Positions 26,550-35,514 of a stretch of DNA of 54,414 nt are shown here, piece by piece. How positions within the stretch are numbered: the first letter of the stretch is position 1; every line of letters starts with the position of its first letter. The position numbers and the translations under genes were made by a program. The DNA comes from Candidatus Aerophobus profundus SCGC AAA252-L23 (GTDB lineage Bacteria > Aerophobota > Aerophobia > Aerophobales > Aerophobaceae): assembly GCA_000402295.1 (NCBI GenBank), contig AQRW01000183.1:1-54414 (forward strand), read 5' to 3'. The notes under the pieces are model-generated. The model saw only the letters and a list, made by a program, of their open reading frames with translations. It searched no databases and was not told the origin of the DNA.

Positions 26550-29500
26550 TTATTCACCTAATAGATATAATGAGAGTATGACTTCGCGCTTTCCGAACAC
26601 TGCGGGGCTCCGCTCGGCATAATGGCTTTCCAGAAGTCTTATGGGGATATTATTCTGAAGTACTGCCAGCACCTTAAACGGATTTATCAGTTGATCTTTG
26701 AGGGCATTCAATGCTTTTATTGTGTGTTTGGCTGTCTGTTTGGGTAGTCCGCCTTCTTCAAGCTGGGTGAATACTTTTTTGAGGTAAAGCTCCTGGTCTT
26801 CGGTGAACTTCTGGGTGTTTTTCATGGTTGCTTTTAGAATCTTGAGGATACTGACGGCGCTATCGCGGCCTCTTCTTTTCTGGGGTTCTGCCATTTCTTC
26901 GGTTGTGGCAAGAACAAAGGCCTTTTTGTTCTTTTCCAGAAGGTCATAGAATTCTTCAGGAAGTTTATTCCTCTTTTCATCCGGTTTGCTTTCAAGCAGT
27001 TTAGCCGTTGCCATGAAATCAAGTTCTTCAGCCTGCTTCTTATCCTTCGCTACAAAGAACTTCTGAACCTTGCCGCGCCTAAAATATGTTATAAGCGATT
27101 TCGCAGTATTTTCTTTTGGCTTTGCTGTGCGTGCCTTTTTGGGAAGGCGCTTTGTTTTTTCAAACAAGTCGGGTTCCTTTTCCCGGATATGCCGGATCAC
27201 CTGAAGATATTTCAGTTCACTTTCCTCTGCTTCATCTCCACCCTCCAAAGTTTTCTTGGAGATCAATCGGTCAAACAGCTCATGTGAGCCTATGGGCTCT
27301 CCTTCGGTTAGAAGCTCCGCATCACCACCGAGCAGGGTCAAAAACGCATTGATTTTCCCTTCTGCCGCTTCTTTGAGCTTTATCTCGTTATTGGATTGTG
27401 TGGTCGGAAAAAAATTGAAGGTATGAATAGCATCAAAGAGTGTATCAACACGGTTCACACGTCCTACTCTCTGCATCATTCGGGTTGGATTCCAGGGGAT
27501 ATCGTAGTTAATCACTACATTGGAGCGGTGCAGGTTAACACCTTCTGAGAGGACCTCGGTAGAGACAAGTATTCGATAATCATCTTTCTTGTGACGGGCT
27601 CTGGCGTCGAAGTTTTCGATCACCTTATCACGGACAGACTCACCGGAATCGCCGGTAAAGAGAAGTACCCTTTCAGGATATTTGTCATTGATGTTTTTCG
27701 ACAGATAATCGGCGGTTTCCTTTGACTCGGTAAAGATTATCAGGTGACTTTGTCTCAAGATTTCTGTTTTGGACAATTCATCTAAGAGTTTCATCAGTTT
27801 TGGGTCGCGATTGACCTTCTGCCAGAGCTTTTTGACCTCCATAAGAATTTCACGGTCATGCTGCAGATCTTTCCTGAACTCTTTCCTGAAATCTTTGCTC
27901 TCGTATCTTTCCGCCTTGCCTTCATCTATTAATCGCTGAACTGCTTCGTCATCGTCGCTCTCAAGCAGTTCAAATATCTTGCTTGTATGTTTCTTGCTCA
28001 CATACACATTGCCGTTATCAAACTCTTTTATGAACATGTCGTAGGAGTGCAGGAACCGGTCAACGGAATTCCTGAAGGCAAAGAAGCTACTTTCCAGCCG
28101 TTTGACCAGCAGGATTTTCATAAAGCGTCCCATATTTCTCTGGGACTGCTCCTCAAGCTGGTCTATTTTTCCTTCATAATAGAGCATGGGCGTGTAGCGG
28201 GCGTATCTAAACTTATGGGCAATCAGGTCGATGGTTTGATTGAAAATACTGTCTTCTTCACTATTCAGTTCGTAGAATAGAGGCTCTGGTTTCTTTACTT
28301 CCGGAAATTTGAGGCCTTGTTCTCTTATGTCTTTACTGAAATAATTTTCAATTTCAGTTCTGGTGCGGCGCACCATTAAATATTTGAGAACTTTATTTCG
28401 TATTGCCCGTGAGTTTTCTTTTACAGTATCTATGTACTCGACATAGTCTTTCTTTCGGTCCAGTTTCTCCAGCTTCTTGTCCAGTCCGCTAAAGAATCCT
28501 TCCAGATTTGGCAGATTGGGGATGGTGCTCTTCTTGGCTTTTTGAAAAAGTTTAAGTAGGCTCAGGATGTCTTTCGGAGTATTGTTATAGGGCGTAGCTG
28601 TCACTAGAATAACCCTTTTGCCACGGCAGATTTCAGCCAGCTTCTCATAGGAAATTGTTGTTTCAGTTCGGAAACGGTGGGCTTCATCAATGATTATATT
28701 GGTGTATTTTTCGGTTCCTCTTTGCAAAAGGTCGTCAAGTTTCCCAATAGAATTAAAATCTGCCGGAAATCGAAAATCTGAAAACACATTCGTCCAGGAA
28801 CCGGGATTGGATTTTTCCAGAAGCACCGGCGGGGCGATAACAAGTGTTCTGCCGTCCAGTTGTCCGGCCAGCATTGCTGAAATATATGTTTTACCAAGGC
28901 CTACTACATCGGAGATAAAGACACCCCCGTACTCCATAAGAATCTTCTTGGCGTTTAAAACCGCCTGTTCCTGGTATTCAAGCTTTTTGAACTCTTGCGG
29001 GAGGTACTTAATAAACACTTCGTCTGTTTGGCTAAGTTCATCCTTGAAATATTCATATAGAAATTTCAGGTATAACCGGTAGGGTGAGATATTTTGGCTC
29101 AACCAGGTCTTATTTTGAATGGTCTGAACATACTTTTCGCTGACATCTACAGCATTATTCCATAATTCCTCAAATTTATTTTTAGCAAAGTCATAGTCAC
29201 TTCTGTTTTTCAGTTCCACGTTGAATTCAAGATTATCAACCAACCCCGCCTGGGTGAAATTACTGGAGCCTGTGATAACACGCCCAACATCCCTGTCACC
29301 TTCCGTGAATGTCATAATGTAGAGTTTGGCGTGTATATTCTGTGACGGATATGCTCGTATTTTCAGTTTGTCGCTTTTAATCCATTCCATGAACCTACTT
29401 ACTCCATCTTCCACTTTCCTATTGTCCTCAGAATCCTCCAATTCTTTCATAACGAGATTCTCAATTTCCTGCTTGGTTTCAGCGTGCGAGAAATCAAAAG

Positions 29501-29741
29501 GTTGCTGTGTGTTTCTATTGACCTTTTCCATTAAATCGAAAGTCTGTCTACTTGTACTGATTCCAATAAGAATTCTTATCTTTTCTGTGTTCTCCAAAGA
29601 CTTGTAAATGGCGTGAAATCCGCTGGAATAGAAGTAACCCACAAGGCAGTCAAAGAATGAGGTGTCTCTAATGAGGACGTGAAAACGCTCTTTGAGGGTT
29701 TGATTCTCTTCGTTGGTAATAAATGACAGGTCAGTGTTCAT
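26550..29741 (-). CDS. PLD-nuclease/SNF2-type helicase fusion
   Basis: A 1063-residue protein. The N-terminal phospholipase D-like domain carries the HxK motif in HAKLYIMTF (about 135) with GSSNFTQAGL. The superfamily 2 helicase follows: Walker A VVGLGKTYISAML (about 280), DEAH in IIIDEAHRFR (347), VTATPYNNT, and the C-terminal VGRVNRVD arginine motif (754). It should combine ATP-driven DNA tracking with a PLD-type nuclease or binding module. Its partner is the methylase 2 bp downstream. The genes drmA, drmB and drmC of DISARM are absent, so this is a different helicase-methylase pairing. Confidence 0.85.
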   Translation of the reverse strand: MNTDLSFITNEENQTLKERFHVLIRDTSFFDCLVGYFYSSGFHAIYKSLENTEKIRILIGISTSRQTFDLMEKVNRNTQQPFDFSHAETKQEIENLVMKELEDSEDNRKVEDGVSRFMEWIKSDKLKIRAYPSQNIHAKLYIMTFTEGDRDVGRVITGSSNFTQAGLVDNLEFNVELKNRSDYDFAKNKFEELWNNAVDVSEKYVQTIQNKTWLSQNISPYRLYLKFLYEYFKDELSQTDEVFIKYLPQEFKKLEYQEQAVLNAKKILMEYGGVFISDVVGLGKTYISAMLAGQLDGRTLVIAPPVLLEKSNPGSWTNVFSDFRFPADFNSIGKLDDLLQRGTEKYTNIIIDEAHRFRTETTISYEKLAEICRGKRVILVTATPYNNTPKDILSLLKLFQKAKKSTIPNLPNLEGFFSGLDKKLEKLDRKKDYVEYIDTVKENSRAIRNKVLKYLMVRRTRTEIENYFSKDIREQGLKFPEVKKPEPLFYELNSEEDSIFNQTIDLIAHKFRYARYTPMLYYEGKIDQLEEQSQRNMGRFMKILLVKRLESSFFAFRNSVDRFLHSYDMFIKEFDNGNVYVSKKHTSKIFELLESDDDEAVQRLIDEGKAERYESKDFRKEFRKDLQHDREILMEVKKLWQKVNRDPKLMKLLDELSKTEILRQSHLIIFTESKETADYLSKNINDKYPERVLLFTGDSGESVRDKVIENFDARARHKKDDYRILVSTEVLSEGVNLHRSNVVINYDIPWNPTRMMQRVGRVNRVDTLFDAIHTFNFFPTTQSNNEIKLKEAAEGKINAFLTLLGGDAELLTEGEPIGSHELFDRLISKKTLEGGDEAEESELKYLQVIRHIREKEPDLFEKTKRLPKKARTAKPKENTAKSLITYFRRGKVQKFFVAKDKKQAEELDFMATAKLLESKPDEKRNKLPEEFYDLLEKNKKAFVLATTEEMAEPQKRRGRDSAVSILKILKATMKNTQKFTEDQELYLKKVFTQLEEGGLPKQTAKHTIKALNALKDQLINPFKVLAVLQNNIPIRLLESHYAERSPAVFGKREVILSLYLLGE

Positions 29742-29784
29742 TTGTATCCTTTGTTTTCACATAAGAATAATCTTCATGGTTATT

Positions 29785-29843
29785 CCTGACGGCACCATTT
29801 CATTTCTCTTTGTATCGGTACAACGTGCTGATTAACCGTCAGG
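29785..29843. promoter_or_regulatory. Inverted repeat upstream of the helicase-methylase operon
   Basis: CCTGACGG (29785-29792) and CCGTCAGG (29836-29843) are perfect inverted copies 43 bp apart in the 147-bp gap before the helicase start. They could be operator half-sites or chance. Confidence 0.3.
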
Positions 29844-29888
29844 TTTAGCGGTCGGCGGTTCTGGAATTGGAGTACTATGCGCTCAAAT

Positions 29889-30254
29889 CTATTTTTTATC
29901 CCTTAGAATGTCATGACCGGACTGGAAATCAAATACTTGCCACAGGATTCTTTCTATCAGCCACTCTTTTGGTTTTTTCTTGTCTCTGCTTGCCCCTCCT
30001 AGATCAATATAGAATTGGGCCACATCTTTTTGCTTTAGCCCCTGCAGCCTTTCAGACGCACCTTGACGACCGAGATCTTTTATTTCATCTAAGAAAGAGG
30101 ATACACTAACTTCAACGCCACTCGTCTTGGCTCGTTTGCGAGGTGGCTTATGTTCTTGTTCTGGGAGCTCGGCGATTAGATGGTTCAAATCATCGGCTAT
30201 TGCTGCAAGCTTTCCTGCGATACTGGATAATTTTCTAATTTGACGTGAATTCAT
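29889..30254 (-). CDS. Small unknown protein paired with ParA
   Basis: A 121-residue helical protein: RQIRKLSSIAGKLAAIADDL at the start, a basic linker (PPRKRAKTSG), then SVSSFLDEIKDLGRQGASER and AQFYIDLGGASRDKKKPKEW. It begins 12 bp after the ParA gene, the place where ParB-like or adaptor partners are found. I do not recognise a domain. The basic linker may bind DNA. It could be a partition adaptor or a co-factor of the ATPase in defence. Confidence 0.55.
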   Translation of the reverse strand: MNSRQIRKLSSIAGKLAAIADDLNHLIAELPEQEHKPPRKRAKTSGVEVSVSSFLDEIKDLGRQGASERLQGLKQKDVAQFYIDLGGASRDKKKPKEWLIERILWQVFDFQSGHDILRDKK

Positions 30255-30266
30255 ACGCGAAGCCCT

Positions 30267-31163
30267 TCATGATATTGGTTTGGTAATGCGGTCATAGAAC
30301 TCTTCAGCCAGACTTTCCATTCTTGATTCATAGTCTCGATCCGCAGCGTAATCTGAAACAGCGATAGGAACCTTTTGTTGAGGCCGCTCAGCAATCCTAG
30401 TCGATTGGGGTACGGTTGTATCGAAGATCAGACCAGAGTACATGCTTCTAAACTTCCTCAGGAAGAATTCCTCCGATGATGTACCGCCACTCTGGTATCT
30501 TATCCTGTTGAATATTATTCCGACCAAATCTGGCGCTTTTAGCGAATGACCGCTCGTGCCTAAACTAGCTAAAATTCTGGAGGCATCAGCAAATAAGTTG
30601 TTAACGGACCTCTGGATGTGAGCAATGCCCAAAGTCGAGAGGTATTCGGCCAAAGCAACAATAACATATTTTTGGCTGGCAAATAGACCGTTCTGTGTGG
30701 CAAGATAAAGATTAGGCGGGCAATCTATCAGAATATAGTCGTAATCATTCTGCAGCTTCCCCAAAGATTGTCGCAGAAATAGCTTCGCTTGGATGTTTTC
30801 ATGACCAAATTTGGTCGCTAACCTCAGGTCCATTCCGAACAGTTCGATGTGGGATGGGATCAGGTCCAACCTATCAAGTTTATTGTGATATTTAACAGGC
30901 GTCTTGACCAGAATGTTTGAAATGTCAAAATCTCTACCGTCATAGAAACTCTGAAACAACTCTCTAAGGGTACCCTTTGCGTCTGAATGTTTTTCCCAAT
31001 CATTCTCGTCCATTAGCGACAATGTTGCATTAGTCTGAGGATCCAAGTCAACTACCAAAACCCTTTCTTTGAATTTGTGAACCAGAGATGCTGCAATTTC
31101 AACGCATACGGTCGTTTTACCGACTCCGCCTTTGAAATTTATGAAAGAGACTGTCGTTGCCAT
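30267..31163 (-). CDS. ParA-family ATPase
   Basis: A 298-residue deviant-Walker ATPase: SFINFKGGVGKTTVCVEIA, VLVVDLDPQTNATLSL and YDYILIDCPPNL. ParA proteins move plasmids or large complexes using the nucleoid as a surface. I start at ATG 31163 (MATTVSF) with GGAGG upstream; a longer frame lacks a site. In the island it may stabilise the element or take part in the adjacent system. It reads into the 121-residue partner and then the PLD-helicase operon. Confidence 0.85.
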   Translation of the reverse strand: MATTVSFINFKGGVGKTTVCVEIAASLVHKFKERVLVVDLDPQTNATLSLMDENDWEKHSDAKGTLRELFQSFYDGRDFDISNILVKTPVKYHNKLDRLDLIPSHIELFGMDLRLATKFGHENIQAKLFLRQSLGKLQNDYDYILIDCPPNLYLATQNGLFASQKYVIVALAEYLSTLGIAHIQRSVNNLFADASRILASLGTSGHSLKAPDLVGIIFNRIRYQSGGTSSEEFFLRKFRSMYSGLIFDTTVPQSTRIAERPQQKVPIAVSDYAADRDYESRMESLAEEFYDRITKPIS

Positions 31164-31189
31164 TATTGACCTCCGTCTTTTAATTAACG

Positions 31190-31380
31190 TCAAGCCCATA
31201 ACGAGCACGAGGTGAAGGGCCCTGGCTTTGACGGTAGTAGGTGTGCTTGCGGATGACAAGGCCAGGGGTCCGCGCCCGTCTCGGACAGGCGATACAACCG
31301 TTCACTCAAACGGCACACATCAGTTGCGACCCAAATAGTGAAGCTGCTGCTTGCCTGTTGGATTACATCCACTAGTTCGA
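31190..31380. repeat. Intergenic duplicated module, copy A
   Basis: This sequence aligns to 31676-31885 in the same orientation. Shared landmarks are GCCCTG-CTTTGACG, CGGATGA-CAAG-CCA and GGC-ATACA-CCGT. Copy B carries an extra segment of about 65 nt. Neither copy has a convincing reading frame. It could be a structured RNA, an element end or the remnant of a duplicated gene. Confidence 0.4.
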
Positions 31381-31675
31381 AGACCCTGAAAGAAGGCGAA
31401 TTATAGTCTCCTGAACTTATTAAAGGTTTTCAGGAGCTTTATAGTTGCCTCATAGTATATAGACTATCACCTTCATATTCGCAGCGGTACAGTCCTTTAA
31501 AGTGAGCCCAAAGGGCCTCTGCAATACAGAGGGCTTTTGCAGGCACATCCTGGGAAATTCCTTTTGACTGGCTTTTGGCCTTTTCTGCTCAGATGTGCCA
31601 GATTGTTCACCTTTTTGATTGCCCTCCATTCCCACACTCCTTTCCTATTTCATCGCCTTATGTATCCGAACGACG

Positions 31676-31885
31676 CGTAAAGCGAGCAGCCCTGAGCTTG
31701 ACGACAGGAAGAGTAGTTACGGATGAACAAGACCATGGCTCCGCTCCAATGGACTATTCGGTCGCAAACCACCGGACGGGTCAACAGCACAGCAGTTCGC
31801 GCCCCACAGACGGGCAATACAGCCGTCCTTTCGAACAGACTCTTCAGGCGCAACGATTAGCTGTCGGCTAGAAGACCATTGTTGG
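31676..31885. repeat. Intergenic duplicated module, copy B
   Basis: The second, longer copy of the module at 31190-31380. The GACGGGCAATACAGCCGTC segment can form a short hairpin. The whole 31164-31894 interval, between ParA and the HEPN gene, has no other gene. Confidence 0.4.
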
Positions 31886-31894
31886 ACAAAATGG

Positions 31895-32851
31895 TTAGAT
31901 TTCCATTGGACCATTTATTTCTCGTTGAGTCATACTAGCGATGAAAGAGCATGCAACAAAAACGTATTCTAAACCTGTCGCATGTCGAATTTCCCAAGCA
32001 TCACCAACGTCGGGATCTATCCCGTGGTCAGCTGCATTCCGAATATGTCCCAAGTATTTAGCAATATTTAACAATTTTTTTGGCATAATTCTGTTCCTTT
32101 GCAGTTCTTCTGCTTTCGCATTTATTCCATCTTTGCCTACCAAATTTACATTAGACCGCACACCTAGCGCTGCCAAATATGATTCCACTGCATTTCCTGC
32201 TGTTACAACTGCACCCCGAGGATCATTTCTAGCTGAACGTTGCATCGCATTGGCAAGAGGTATTATTACTGTATCACGGGATGATCTTTCGATAGCATGT
32301 GAGCCAAGCCGCTTTCTAATTAGTTGTTCTGATGCCACGTCATTTGCACAACCACTTGCCAGAGCATCGATTCCGTTCGGTTCTTCTACCTCTCTTGGCC
32401 GATACACACCACCACCTTCAGCTAATAGTGCCTGACTGTATTGTCCGAGACTCAAAAGTGTCTCTTTGATATCATCATGATGTGCATCAAGGTCTAAGAT
32501 TATTTTCACTTGCTTAGCGGCTGTCGTGGCATCCTCAGTTGAAATGAGGCGCTCTCGGAATCTTGTGAAAGGTTCATAATCCTCTAGAACAACACGGAGG
32601 GCAGTTGCTTTTCGTTTTTGATTTGCCGTTACAAATGACCTGCAGAGTGGGCTTGAGACCTGGTACTTCCCGGAATTGGATTTCAAAAGTCCAAGGTCTT
32701 CCGCCAAACTTAATGCTGCTTCCGAGTTAGCCTTGGTTAGTTGTGCAAGATTGGAAATATACTGTGGGTCTGCAGGCCTTCCTGACAGATAAACAGCATC
32801 AACCGAAGCTACCACGGCCTCAGCGGTCACACGCCAAAAAGGTCGAGGCAT
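31895..32851 (-). CDS. HEPN-like protein with RNAADH motif
   Basis: A 318-residue protein, function unknown. The first 90 residues look like a winged-helix module (DPQYISNLAQLTKANSEAAL, LAEDLGLLKSNSGKYQVS). The last third has ARNDPRGAVVTAGNAVESYL and then KYLGHIRNAADHGID, which fits the R-x4-H motif of HEPN ribonucleases (about residue 270). It follows a second winged-helix gene after 9 bp and the two form an operon. The arrangement suggests an RNase effector with a DNA-binding sensor or regulator. That role is inferred. Confidence 0.55.
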   Translation of the reverse strand: MPRPFWRVTAEAVVASVDAVYLSGRPADPQYISNLAQLTKANSEAALSLAEDLGLLKSNSGKYQVSSPLCRSFVTANQKRKATALRVVLEDYEPFTRFRERLISTEDATTAAKQVKIILDLDAHHDDIKETLLSLGQYSQALLAEGGGVYRPREVEEPNGIDALASGCANDVASEQLIRKRLGSHAIERSSRDTVIIPLANAMQRSARNDPRGAVVTAGNAVESYLAALGVRSNVNLVGKDGINAKAEELQRNRIMPKKLLNIAKYLGHIRNAADHGIDPDVGDAWEIRHATGLEYVFVACSFIASMTQREINGPMEI

Positions 32852-32860
32852 GGCAACCCC

Positions 32861-33604
32861 CTAATCTTCACGATCTTCTAAATTCCTTTCACTTGTATTT
32901 AATGAGTCGAGCATACTCCTTAGTCGCCCCCCAAGCTGTTCAATCTCATCTGGCTTGCAATCAATTCTGATTTGAATCGATATTTCTGTATTGACACCAC
33001 CGACTTGGCGGACACGTTCATCCCCCTGCTGAAGTGGTTGCAGACTTGCAGGTTTTTTCAAAGCTTTTTGTTCTTTGTCACCTGGCGCAGTCCTTTCTTG
33101 AGTTTGTTCATCATATTGAGAGGAGACTACAACTTTTCCATCTTCCTCCCGCAAAAGGCCACTGGCTTTCAAGATATCTATTACAGAACCAGAGCCTGCC
33201 ATAGCGTGCGGTCTTTTAGGTGCACCTGCTGACAATGCAACATGATTCCTCAAAGATGAAAGTTCCATTCCACCTCGAATGCTCACAGCAGATACAATTT
33301 TACACAAAAAGTCATTTTCATTCACTATGGTACGCCATGCAGATTCAACTTGGTCAGGCATTTCAAAATCTAAGGTTTGTGCTAACTTGCGTCCGGCCAT
33401 AGTTAACGATTTCTTCTTACCTGCAGAAAGAATACCTATAGAAACTAAAAAACCATTATTCCTGCTGACCTGCGAACGGCTTATTGCAGCTCGATCTGCG
33501 ACATCTTTCAGTGCGGCCTCATCGCGCGCATAGCCATATGCACGAATAATTTTCACAAGCTCACTATATGATGAACCAGGCAATTTAAAGTTTTCTTCAG
33601 CCAT
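32861..33604 (-). CDS. Winged-helix regulator-like protein, operon with HEPN gene
   Basis: A 247-residue protein starting MAEENFKLPGSSYSELVKII. Two winged-helix-like modules can be seen (DEAALKDVADRAAISRSQVS, NNGFLVSIGILS; and GSVIDILKASGLLREEDGKV), joined to a charged linker and a C-terminal EISIQIRIDCKPDEIEQLGG strand-helix unit that may mediate assembly. GGAGG seven bases before ATG 33604 decides the start. A 9-bp-arm palindrome lies 37 bp upstream, so it may repress itself. No known family name. Confidence 0.55.
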   Translation of the reverse strand: MAEENFKLPGSSYSELVKIIRAYGYARDEAALKDVADRAAISRSQVSRNNGFLVSIGILSAGKKKSLTMAGRKLAQTLDFEMPDQVESAWRTIVNENDFLCKIVSAVSIRGGMELSSLRNHVALSAGAPKRPHAMAGSGSVIDILKASGLLREEDGKVVVSSQYDEQTQERTAPGDKEQKALKKPASLQPLQQGDERVRQVGGVNTEISIQIRIDCKPDEIEQLGGRLRSMLDSLNTSERNLEDRED

Positions 33605-33640
33605 TTTTTGAACCTCCTTGTGAATGGTTAACATCTAGCA

Positions 33641-33670
33641 TCTTGATATCCAAAACCCACAATATCAAGA
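33641..33670. promoter_or_regulatory. Candidate operator upstream of the wHTH/HEPN operon
   Basis: TCTTGATAT-N12-ATATCAAGA is a perfect 9-bp inverted repeat, 37-66 bp before the wHTH start codon. Spacing of half-sites by two helical turns fits a dimeric winged-helix protein. It could also be a stem-loop. Confidence 0.5.
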
Positions 33671-34191
33671 TTTCTCAACGTCTGACGGTGAATTATGTGA
33701 AATTCAACCTTCTTATTTTTCAAAAAAGGCTTTGTAGAATGATAGAAACCTACGTCATACGGAAAGTAGCGAGATATACAGAATTCTATATAATAATTGA
33801 GTTTCATGTCAGCCATGTATTTAGAATCCAAAACTGATGGTCACAAAGAATACATACATCAATCCGTCTAAAACGTCAGGTTCACAAACCCTTTCGTACC
33901 AAATGGCTAAGGACGAATGAAAATCTGTGATTCACTTACCAAGATGGCTTCCTCTGGTGAATAGTGTAATATGCAGTTCAAGATTGTCAATAGCTGTATA
34001 CAGTACAAAAGGTCACAAAGTCATACTGACACAGGCTATGGCAATTCTCGTACAAGCAGATAGGGAAGACAAATCTAGTTCAACGGGAGGAGAAGCAGTA
34101 GGAAATTAGCATCGGCAGAAGAACAAGAGTGGAAAACACGACAACTGGTGCGACGAGTATAACAACAGCATGAGGGAGAGAATCGTGTCCC
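33671..34191. other. Intergenic region without recognisable gene
   Basis: About 520 nt of AT-rich sequence between the wHTH operon and the HEPN-MNT pair. No frame has both a ribosome site and protein-like composition. It presumably holds the promoter of the wHTH/HEPN operon. Confidence 0.35.
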
Positions 34192-34218
34192 TAATCTCGC
34201 AAAAGTACGTGTCATAAG
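34192..34218 (-). repeat. Possible inverted relative of the 12203/15836 repeat
   Basis: Read on the minus strand this is GACACGTACTTTTGCGAGATTA, similar to GACACGAACTTTTACGAATTA at 12221. It is short and may be chance. It lies just outside the stop of the MNT gene. Confidence 0.2.
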
Positions 34219-34228
34219 ATTTTGTGCC

Positions 34229-34816
34229 CTACATCCAAACCTCTTTTGCCTCATGCCTTATTTTGTATTTACTGAAGAATTTCTCTGCGGTGTTTTTCTG
34301 GTTGAAAGGGGCAATTATACATCCCGGGGAAAGCTTTTCACCACCAATTTTTTGCAGGAGCCCTTGATAAGTGTATTTTTCTTTTGCCCGGGCGTATAGC
34401 TCTCTGTTGAATCTTGCCTTTGTCTTTTGGTCCAGGGTATTCAGACTAAAGGTATAAATGAGGTAAGGTTTTTGTTTGGTAATCTGGGTGGCGGGTATCT
34501 CACATGGTTCCCTCAAGTATAGAAGCTTTCCCTCCTGTAATATGTTTTCAAGCAATCCTATGTCTGTTTTTTTTAGTTCTTTCCCGGTCCTTACGGTTGG
34601 TTGAATGCTTTTTCCAATTTTTTCTTCTATATCAATTATCTTATCCTGGATACTATTCATTGTCTCTTGCTTAGTGGTAAGTATGAACAAATCTAGGTCT
34701 GATTTTGGGCCGTAATCACCTCTGGCAAAGCTTCCATATAAAATAATAAGCTTTATATCATCTATTGTCGATAATTCCTTTACTGTTTTTTTAAGCATCC
34801 TTTTCAATGTGCTCAC
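34229..34816 (-). CDS. MNT-type nucleotidyltransferase (antitoxin-like)
   Basis: A 195-residue protein with a minimal nucleotidyltransferase domain: LIILYGSFARGDYGPKSDLD carries the GSxARG and DxD metal-binding signature. A C-terminal helical extension (NTLDQKTKARFNRELYARAK) is present. In HEPN-MNT pairs this enzyme adds nucleotides to the HEPN toxin and silences it. It overlaps the HEPN-like gene by 4 bp (ATGA), which supports a pair. Confidence 0.75.
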   Translation of the reverse strand: MSTLKRMLKKTVKELSTIDDIKLIILYGSFARGDYGPKSDLDLFILTTKQETMNSIQDKIIDIEEKIGKSIQPTVRTGKELKKTDIGLLENILQEGKLLYLREPCEIPATQITKQKPYLIYTFSLNTLDQKTKARFNRELYARAKEKYTYQGLLQKIGGEKLSPGCIIAPFNQKNTAEKFFSKYKIRHEAKEVWM

Positions 34817-35157
34817 CCAAATCTTTGGTTGAAGAACTTTGAAATAATCCCTAAATTCTCCATAACAGATTTTGCCCTCTTTCCGTTAACCCCATCATAA
34901 CCTAAATCACCATAGGCAAACCAGACCTTACGCATGGCCCTATTAACACCTGCTGGAAAGTTTTTGTTGGAGTATTCATGTCTGTCATTATGGGTGCCAA
35001 AATGCTGGTTACTTCTGGCAGCATCCGCTTCTACCAATTGCTCCACCACCTTTGTGGCCAGATCTCCCACTACAGTGTACCTTCTTTTTTCGTAGGCCTC
35101 TTTTAAGGCGGACAATTTTTCTTTTGCCAAGGATAAATGTTTCTCAAAAGTGCCCAT
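34813..35157 (-). CDS. HEPN-like partner of the MNT protein
   Basis: A 114-residue helical protein (FEKHLSLAKEKLSALKEAYE, VVGDLATKVVEQLVEADAAR) resembling the small HEPN subunit of HEPN-MNT toxin-antitoxin modules. A HFGTHNDRHEYSN segment holds several His and Arg residues, but no textbook R-x4-H can be pinned with certainty. GGTGAGG precedes the ATG. It is the first gene of the two-gene operon and likely the toxin. Confidence 0.6.
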   Translation of the reverse strand: MGTFEKHLSLAKEKLSALKEAYEKRRYTVVGDLATKVVEQLVEADAARSNQHFGTHNDRHEYSNKNFPAGVNRAMRKVWFAYGDLGYDGVNGKRAKSVMENLGIISKFFNQRFG

Positions 35158-35302
35158 TATGCCTCACCCTCCCGATTTCGTTACGATAAGGAAATTGACC
35201 TCATTTCACCTATTTTTCGTTATGGTAACAAGATATTCAAAGATGACTGGGAGCTGATCTGTGAATACTACTCTACATATTTTACGTACAACGAAGGATA
35301 AG

Positions 35303-35365
35303 TCAAATTTCAAGAGTTTCCAGCCCCATATTTGGTGTCCATATAGTGTCTATTTTAGGTGCAAA
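35303..35365 (-). pseudogene. Integrase C-terminal remnant
   Basis: The last codons of a tyrosine integrase are readable (APKIDTIWTPNMGLETLEI then stop), parallel to GMDTIWTLEEKP at the end of the intact integrase at 12765-13805. Upstream sequence does not continue as integrase, so this is a leftover from an earlier insertion. Confidence 0.5.
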
Positions 35366-35471
35366 ATCCTGTGTTTTGATACAGATTGGTGGGGAATGAA
35401 AAACTGATGAAACTGTGGTCTGAAGTGTGTTTTCTGCATTGGGTAGGTTTCTTAGAATTGCCCCGGATGGG

Positions 35472-35510
35472 CTCGGAAGGCCGATGCTCTACCAACTGAG
35501 CTACCCCCGC
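35472..35510 (-). repeat. Putative att site (tRNA-Gly 5' half), right copy
   Basis: Thirty-seven of 39 bases match the tRNA-Gly 5' half at 12705-12743, in the same orientation. The match ends inside the anticodon stem-loop, and no T-arm or acceptor 3' strand follows, so this is not a working tRNA. It marks the right boundary of the island. Confidence 0.65.
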
Positions 35511-35514
35511 ATTT

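Noticed and set aside
23233..29741. DISARM or BREX system
   Set aside because: The PLD-helicase and methylase look superficially like parts of these, but drmA, drmB, drmC and pglZ/brxC-like genes are not in the window.
31650..31914. Minus-strand ORFs in the duplicated module (31650-31853, 31717-31914)
   Set aside because: The two copies of the module do not keep the same frame, so coding is unlikely.
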